A stretch of DNA of 64,000 nucleotides, from the NCBI GenBank assembly GCA_023461435.1, contig JAEYLC010000033.1, positions 119,222-183,221 of the forward strand. The letters are read 5' to 3'. The first letter of the stretch is position 1. Each line of letters starts with the position of its first letter. A program made the translations under genes and the position numbers. This stretch comes from Bacillota bacterium. GTDB taxonomy: Bacteria; Bacillota; Clostridia; Christensenellales; SZUA-584. The notes below the pieces were generated by a model that did no database searches, was not told the origin of the DNA, and saw nothing but the letters and a program-made list of their open reading frames with translations. Of the stretch, positions 60,201 to 64,000 are shown piece after piece.

Positions 60201-61787
60201 TACTATTTTTTGAGTTTCACGCTGGGACAGCTCTCTGTAAAGATACTCGAAAAGAATGTTTTTGCTTTCACCGTCACATATGATATTTCGAATGCCCAGA
60301 TCGTTGTTTTGCAAATGAGGCAGCAGCCTTAGGTTTGAAACAAGGTGCTGTTTATCCTCGTTGACCAAATAGAACAGCTTGACATCGCTGAAATACTGTC
60401 TGATGCAAAGGTCGGCTGTGATGATTTTCATGAGACTGTTGAGTTTATCATCATCGCCGATCACACCGACAGCGTTGTTGGCTTTTAGGTCAACCACAAT
60501 GGGGGCCCCGGAGAGACATTTATAACCGAAGGACAGCTGCTCGGGAAGATTCGCCAAATCATCGTCGCCTTCGAATTTCTCCTGAGCTTTGTAATCCACA
60601 GGTCTGTTGGAAATAACCGAGCCTGTACCGATGCGGACGCTTAAAAAATCCTCGTCATCCTGAGCGCGGTTGAAAAGCTCGTTGGAAAAATCGTTGACGA
60701 ACTGCATGGCGCGAGGGGCGGGATAGAATAGCTCATCAAGTATCTCCAGCTCCTCCCGCCGGCACTCGTTGAGTGCCGCCTTTTTATCAGAAATGTATTT
60801 CAGGTATTTTTCTTTTCTTTGAATGACATCTTTTTTAAATCGGCGCCGCTCACCGACGATGCTGGCCGCCGAAGTGATGACGCCGACTCCCATTGAACAC
60901 GCGCTGAAGATTATAAAGCTGCCGCCTGAGTCTGACATCGTCCCTCTTAAAACCACTGTTAATGCCAGCATGCCAAGAACGGGGAACAATTGCATGACGA
61001 TGTTGCTTTTGGGCTTTGTCGGTTCCGCAGGCGGATCTAAAACCGGGATATTCTCTGTGGGGATAACCGGCTTGAGCCTCGTGCTGCGATTGAACCGCGG
61101 GTATTGCAGGGTTGTTTTGCTTTCACGCACATCTTCGTATTTCAGTCCGTGGATTGTGATCTTTTCGGATGGGGAGGTGTAAAGCTTGCCGTATTTAAAG
61201 TAAAAGCTGAAACCGACGACGGAGAAAAAATCGTAGTCATAGAGCTGCGTTTGGCCGTTGATTTTGGCGCCGTTCACATACAATCCGTATTTTGACTGAT
61301 TATCCTGAATATAAGTCTGCCCGTTCTTTTTATATATCGATATGGAATCATAGCCGATAAGAGCGTCTTGGATGTGGATGGCACACTGGCTGCTTCCGCC
61401 GATATGTAAAGCTGCGCAGTCATCAATATCGATCATCCTGTCGTAGCTTTTTTGGTCTGAATCAAAGTCAAAAACAAAATTGATTTTGAAGACCTCTTGC
61501 TTGGAGTCCTGATATTTGATAATAAGGGTATCCCCGTGGCACAGCTCCTTATGAACAAGCTTAATGATTCCGTCGAGCGATATAAAAATACCGGCATCAC
61601 AGCTGATTGTCCAAAGATTGTTCTGGTTCTCAAAGAGTATTTCGAAATCAGTAAAAAACGACTCCTTGCTGAACCGGATATCACAGCTTTTCGTGGTGCC
61701 GATTCTGACGGACTCCCTGTCCGGCAGCAAGTCGATTTCTCTGAACATTCGCTTATTCGTGATGATCGCCTTATACCGGTTATCCAT
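57264..61787 (-). CDS. essC: Type VII secretion ATPase EssC (FtsK/SpoIIIE family)
   Basis: A 1507-residue membrane ATPase and motor of type VIIb secretion. Two FHA-like domains fill about residues 1-195, and two membrane spans lie near 265-310. Three FtsK/SpoIIIE domains follow with P-loops GTTGSGKS (about 696-703), GSSLYGKT (about 1025) and GREGFGKT (about 1310). D1 has a full Walker B, LILIVDEFAEL. D2 has IIMIDNF and D3 has LLLCVVQNSG, so both lack the catalytic glutamate. That matches the usual pattern in which D1 is the working ATPase. A ubiquitin-like protein and a MinD-like ATPase precede it. It would recognise and move WXG100-type substrates such as the one at 63476. Confidence 0.95.
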   Translation of the reverse strand: MDNRYKAIITNKRMFREIDLLPDRESVRIGTTKSCDIRFSKESFFTDFEILFENQNNLWTISCDAGIFISLDGIIKLVHKELCHGDTLIIKYQDSKQEVFKINFVFDFDSDQKSYDRMIDIDDCAALHIGGSSQCAIHIQDALIGYDSISIYKKNGQTYIQDNQSKYGLYVNGAKINGQTQLYDYDFFSVVGFSFYFKYGKLYTSPSEKITIHGLKYEDVRESKTTLQYPRFNRSTRLKPVIPTENIPVLDPPAEPTKPKSNIVMQLFPVLGMLALTVVLRGTMSDSGGSFIIFSACSMGVGVITSAASIVGERRRFKKDVIQRKEKYLKYISDKKAALNECRREELEILDELFYPAPRAMQFVNDFSNELFNRAQDDEDFLSVRIGTGSVISNRPVDYKAQEKFEGDDDLANLPEQLSFGYKCLSGAPIVVDLKANNAVGVIGDDDKLNSLMKIITADLCIRQYFSDVKLFYLVNEDKQHLVSNLRLLPHLQNNDLGIRNIICDGESKNILFEYLYRELSQRETQKIVFPRIIIFVLSDLGIKRHPLSQYIEKAQSCGVTFIFFENYAEMLPGGCDTIIHLSDSDTSGIVQKSQNSTEAVDFSYDVINDNDISRMVSRLAPVFCEEVSLEGTLTKSISFFELLNILTVDDLDLRNRWEASKVYESMAAPLGVKSKNEIVSLDLNEKYHGPHGLVAGTTGSGKSEVLQSYILSMATLFHPYEVGFVIIDFKGGGMVNQFKDLPHLIGAITNIDGREIDRSLLSIKAELRKRQELFAQTGVNHIDAYIKLYKNGKTTIPLPHLILIVDEFAELKMDQPEFMKELISAARIGRSLGVHLILATQKPSGVVDAQIWSNSKFRLCLKVQNKEDSNEVLKTPLAAEIKEPGRAYLQVGNNEIFDLFQSAYSGAPASQDDTISQKQFEIYSLSLWGRRTPVYVKKPDKKKSSSGTQLEATVQYISNYCRDSHIQRLPGICLPPLEDCIDYPDSKLTADPLHTVVPLGIFDDPNNQRQDIVYLDLSAGHTMIVGSSLYGKTSLLQVIIRGIANQHSPQEVSIYILDFGSMALKVFDALIHVGGVVTPAEDEKMKNFIRMIKSEITSRKEVFSKIGITSFVSYKEAGHKDLPHIIIMIDNFIAVRELYPDYEDDLLYFCREGVAVGISIVTTSLQTSGISYRYMSNFSNRIGLYCNQGDEYGTLFDRCRMEPKNVPGRGLISMDKTIYEYQTYLAFKGEKEIERVSEIKAYINHITDEYQSQQAVSIPEVPQILDLDYVKSTMRPFRPYQVPVGIDYDTVSFVTIDFTKVMTIGITGREGFGKTNIVRVFMNYFEKSALPVQAYLADDFDKQLHEFASLDFVRQYTNDPADFRKILDTFDADLSTRLERVHREGYEILADEPLLLCVVQNSGLFSSGGLGDAAANALSDLLNNYRQLKFCIIFGSIENVNVNYNSPELLRMSKDSSHLFVCDDLNNLKLIDVGGTPARQFKKPIELGDSYMITEKGIQKMKVIHI

Positions 61788-61796
61788 ATGGTCCCC

Positions 61797-62051
61797 CTAC
61801 TGCATATAATTGATGATGGTGCCGTTGCGCAGCCCGTATTCCGTCAGAGTTTTGTTGCCTCGCAAAAAGGCGATCGGATTTTCTGTTTTCAGGTAACAGC
61901 TCGAAAGATCGCCGATGTCTATATCCAAATCAAAGGCTTTTGTTAAAGCAATAATCAATTCGCTTGCCGTAATATCGAGAGGGATATCAACATCGAATTT
62001 TTGATCCCTTTTCTTCAAATACAAAATTGCAACGATTCTGTCCTTGTTCAT
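61797..62051 (-). CDS. esaB: YukD/EsaB ubiquitin-like type VII secretion protein
   Basis: An 84-residue protein with the ubiquitin-like beta-grasp pattern of YukD/EsaB: an F-D-V-D-I-P-L-D-I-T-A strand and turn, a helix S-E-L-I-I-A-L, and a final G-L-R-N-G-T-I-I segment. In Bacillus and Staphylococcus this protein is a cytosolic component of the secretion machine; it is not a protein modifier, as it lacks the terminal Gly-Gly. It is nine bases from each neighbour, MinD-like ATPase before and essC after. A weak AGGTGAGGT lies upstream of ATG 62051. Confidence 0.9.
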   Translation of the reverse strand: MNKDRIVAILYLKKRDQKFDVDIPLDITASELIIALTKAFDLDIDIGDLSSCYLKTENPIAFLRGNKTLTEYGLRNGTIINYMQ

Positions 62052-62059
62052 ACCTCACC

Positions 62060-63121
62060 TCACGAGATAAATGTCAGCGCAAGCTTTTGAAGGCATTTGT
62101 CATTCGCGACATATTCAATGCCTAAATTGGGGATCTGAGAGTCATCATTGATGTACTCTTCAATATGAATCCGGTTTATATAGCCTTGCGTGACGAGATG
62201 GTTTTCCATGTTTTCTTTATATCGGTTGCAGACAAAGAAAAAGCGGTTCTGGTCTGAACAATCGATATTGGAAAGCAGGCAGCTGAGCTTGTGTAAAGAG
62301 ATTCTGTCTTGACCGGTAATAATAATCGTATGGTCGGCAAAGCTCATGAGCTTTGATACATCTTCGGAAAAATCACAGGGCAGGTCAACAACGATATATG
62401 AATAATCGGCAGACGCCTTGATGAAATTGAGAAGCGGAACATAATGAGCCGCTTTGAGGTTGAGCGATGACAAGGAGCTTTGAAACGGAGGCAGAATATC
62501 AAATGCTTCGGTACAGACAGACGGCTTTACGGCTTCATACATATGGTCGCTTTGAGATGAAAACAGCTTTTCGATGCTGTTTTGCATATAGGCCGGTTTT
62601 TTCATTATCCAGCCAAAGGTCTGCAAATTATCGGTGCCTATAAAAAGAGCCCGTTTATGGTGCCTGGCAAAGCACGCGCATAAACCGGCAGCCAAAGTTG
62701 TTTTCCCTATGCCTCCAATCGGTGAATAAAACAGAATAATCCGGGTTTCCTCATTTTGAGAAACGCGCGCATGGACCACCGCCGATGCGCTGTGAAAGAC
62801 TTCGTTATAGATTTCCTTTACGCTCGTATATTTATATATCCTTTTGATATCGAGCTCTCCGGTTGAGCTGTCTTCGGGCGGCTGCTCGCAAAGCAAGAAG
62901 ATATTGCCTATGTTATGTCTGCCAATACCCGAATCGTAAAATTCCTCGTTGATCAGCAATAAATCAAGGCTCTGAGGTTTGCTGAAATATGTGTTCAAAT
63001 AGTTTCTGTCGGTAATCACGTTGATATCTGCTTGAGCACCCAAGCCGTCTACGAACCGGCGCTCAAGAGGCGTCAAATATCTTTCATCTGTATCGGCGAG
63101 AAGAACTTTTATCTTTGCCAT
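62060..63121 (-). CDS. MinD/ParA-like ATPase with receiver-like N terminus
   Basis: A 353-residue protein. ATG 63121 with GGAG eight bases upstream is preferred to GTG 63127. Residues 1-120 look like a degenerate receiver domain (VLLADTDE at the start, LDLLLINEEF), as in CpaE and related localisation ATPases. The P-loop YSPIGGIGKTT near 135-145 is the deviant Walker A of the MinD/ParA class, and a VVDLPCDFS segment supplies Walker B. These ATPases position membrane machines. Leading the operon with esaB and essC, it may place the type VII secretion system in the cell. I know of such ATPases beside ESX systems in other Gram-positive bacteria. Confidence 0.87.
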   Translation of the reverse strand: MAKIKVLLADTDERYLTPLERRFVDGLGAQADINVITDRNYLNTYFSKPQSLDLLLINEEFYDSGIGRHNIGNIFLLCEQPPEDSSTGELDIKRIYKYTSVKEIYNEVFHSASAVVHARVSQNEETRIILFYSPIGGIGKTTLAAGLCACFARHHKRALFIGTDNLQTFGWIMKKPAYMQNSIEKLFSSQSDHMYEAVKPSVCTEAFDILPPFQSSLSSLNLKAAHYVPLLNFIKASADYSYIVVDLPCDFSEDVSKLMSFADHTIIITGQDRISLHKLSCLLSNIDCSDQNRFFFVCNRYKENMENHLVTQGYINRIHIEEYINDDSQIPNLGIEYVANDKCLQKLALTFIS

Positions 63122-63475
63122 GACCACAACTCCGTAAAGCTTATACTGTAAATGATTAAAATCATTATATCGCTTAATAACCCAAAATAAAACTAAAAAG
63201 CATAAAATAATTAATAATGCACCAAAATACTAGCATATACAATAAATATAGTAAAGAAATAAACAATACAAAATAATTTTAATACATAGAAAAAATGTTA
63301 TATTAAATATATAATTGACATAATATAAATATACTTTTATAATTTTCATTAAGAAAATATTGTATTTGCTGACAAACAATAAAATCCAATTGGCGGAATG
63401 CAGTTTAGGTCTCCGGTATGATCACACAGTGATAAATGCCCATACGGGCAAAATATAAACTAAGGAGAAAATAAA
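63122..63475. other. AT-rich divergent control region, secretion operon to esxA
   Basis: 354 bases, very AT-rich from about 63130 to 63380. It holds the esxA promoter at 63315-63343 and a small hairpin TGCCC-ATAC-GGGCA (63437-63450) just before the AAGGAG ribosome binding site, which may stabilise the leader or tune translation. No gene is visible. Confidence 0.65.
63315..63343 (+). promoter_or_regulatory. Perfect consensus promoter of the WXG100 gene
   Basis: TTGACA (63315-63320), a 17-base spacer and TATAAT (63338-63343), both exact, giving a leader of about 125 bases. High expression is expected, as is common for secreted WXG100 proteins. Confidence 0.82.
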
Positions 63476-63769
63476 ATGGCAGGACAAATCAGAATAACCC
63501 CTGATCAAATGCGCAGCAGGGCTTCGCAGTTTCGGACGGAAGGCTCCACCTTTGAGGGCGTTATTTCCAAGATGCAGAACTTGATCAACAACCTTCAGCA
63601 GGAATGGGAAGGCGAAGCAAGCAGCAAGTTTGCTCAGCAGTTCAGTTCTCTCAAGCCCTCATTTAACAACATGCGCCAGCTGATTGACGACATAGCCGGG
63701 CAGCTTGACGCAACGGCGAAGGCTGTGGAAGAGCTGGATCGCAACATTTCTCAGAAATTCGGCGTCTAA
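63476..63769 (+). CDS. esxA: WXG100-family secreted protein (EsxA-like)
   Basis: A 97-residue helical-hairpin protein. The central turn is W-E-G (about residues 42-44) between two amphipathic helices, and the start MAGQIRITPDQM is typical of the family. It would form a dimer and leave the cell through the EssC machine, with C-terminal residues acting as secretion signal. RBS AAGGAG lies ten bases before ATG 63476. It is transcribed away from the MinD-like/esaB/essC operon and is followed by a hairpin terminator. Confidence 0.95.
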   Translation: MAGQIRITPDQMRSRASQFRTEGSTFEGVISKMQNLINNLQQEWEGEASSKFAQQFSSLKPSFNNMRQLIDDIAGQLDATAKAVEELDRNISQKFGV

Positions 63770-63778
63770 GTTTTAAAA

Positions 63779-63809
63779 GCCCTCCGGCGTCTTAATGATA
63801 CCGGAGGGC
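63779..63809 (+). terminator. Hairpin after esxA
   Basis: GCCCTCCGG (63779-63787) pairs with CCGGAGGGC (63801-63809), followed by AAATTTATTC. The T content is modest, so it may allow partial read-through into the DUF4176 gene. Confidence 0.72.
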
Positions 63810-63881
63810 AAATTTATTCAATTATGACTATGTTTGAACCTTTTTGGTTTAAGTCTATTCTGTTTTATTAAATAGGAGCTT

Positions 63882-64000
63882 ATGGACAAAATTGATTATT
63901 TGCCATTGGGCAGCTTGGTGTTGGTAAAGGGCAATGTCAGAAAAACGCTCGTGATTGCAAGGGGCCTTGCGACCGCAATCGGCGGAGGCGTTTTTTACTT
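63882..64000 (+). CDS. DUF4176 family protein (3'-truncated by window edge)
   Basis: The frame opens at ATG 63882 with AGGAG seven bases upstream and runs off the window after 39 codons. The start, MDKIDYLPLGSLVLVKGN then RKTLVIARG, matches DUF4176, a small family regularly found in type VII secretion loci of Bacillota. Its role is unknown. Its position 112 bases after esxA fits that association and shows that the locus continues beyond the window. Confidence 0.8.
   Translation, partial: MDKIDYLPLGSLVLVKGNVRKTLVIARGLATAIGGGVFY

Noticed and set aside
1..64000. tRNA, rRNA, CRISPR arrays, insertion sequences, prophage genes
   Set aside because: I looked for regular spaced repeats, transposase or integrase motifs and cloverleaf-like GC-rich RNA genes and saw none; a covariance search could still find a small RNA.

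Overview
The window reads as a chromosomal segment of an anaerobic Bacillota member, probably class Clostridia, of moderate GC content. The evidence is the oxygen-sensitive class III ribonucleotide reductase (nrdD/nrdG), a YesM/YesN two-component sugar system, a WXG100/EssC type VII secretion locus of the Bacillota kind, DUF3793 next to flavodoxin, strong AGGAGG ribosome binding sites and consensus TTGACA/TATAAT promoters. I see no rRNA, tRNA, CRISPR array, insertion sequence or prophage. This is inference from gene content; the species cannot be named.

Layout. (1) 1-6930: the end of a lipid or natural-product type locus: a partial 4'-phosphopantetheinyl transferase, a MacB-like ABC ATPase with its large coiled-coil permease, a free-standing condensation-domain protein and an HSL-type esterase. 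(2) 7386-12685: an operon of UbiD-, UbiA- and UbiX-family proteins followed by a complete substrate-binding-protein ABC importer, suggesting a prenylated quinone made from an imported aromatic precursor. (3) 12755-14677: prfC (RF3) behind a consensus promoter and an attenuator-like leader; its start is out of frame by one base. (4) 14652-22077: an iron-limitation block: a paired siderophore-type ABC transporter, a divergent AraC regulator, DUF3793, flavodoxin, a tiny leader ORF and an HD-GYP protein. They share a GTTAGCAT(T/A)AGCTAAC operator. (5) 22207-25011: metal homeostasis: an UPF0718 permease with a His-rich loop, a TIGR03943-like partner and a ZIP transporter. (6) 25285-28299: nrdDG behind two NrdR-like boxes 31 bp apart.

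(7) 28422-31706: an unrecognised 483-residue protein that abuts a 5'-truncated galactokinase, then galE. (8) 32024-40634: YesM/YesN sensors, a CUT1-type sugar ABC importer and a GH35 beta-galactosidase, so galactoside uptake feeding the Leloir genes. (9) 40680-47996: a LacI regulator and a ribose-type ABC importer with two permeases and a UlaG-like metal-dependent hydrolase.

(10) 48035-64000: a type VII secretion locus. On the minus strand are a MinD-like ATPase, a YukD/EsaB ubiquitin-like protein and EssC. A second minus-strand operon holds a transmembrane Ser/Thr kinase, a small membrane protein, a 1505-residue Ig-like surface protein, an FHA protein and a PP2C phosphatase. On the plus strand are a WXG100 protein and the start of a DUF4176 gene. 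The kinase has the cytosolic kinase, single membrane span, external helical layout of EssB/YukC, but with active-site residues intact. No other EssB is visible. This kinase/FHA/phosphatase module is the strongest candidate for an undescribed system in the window.
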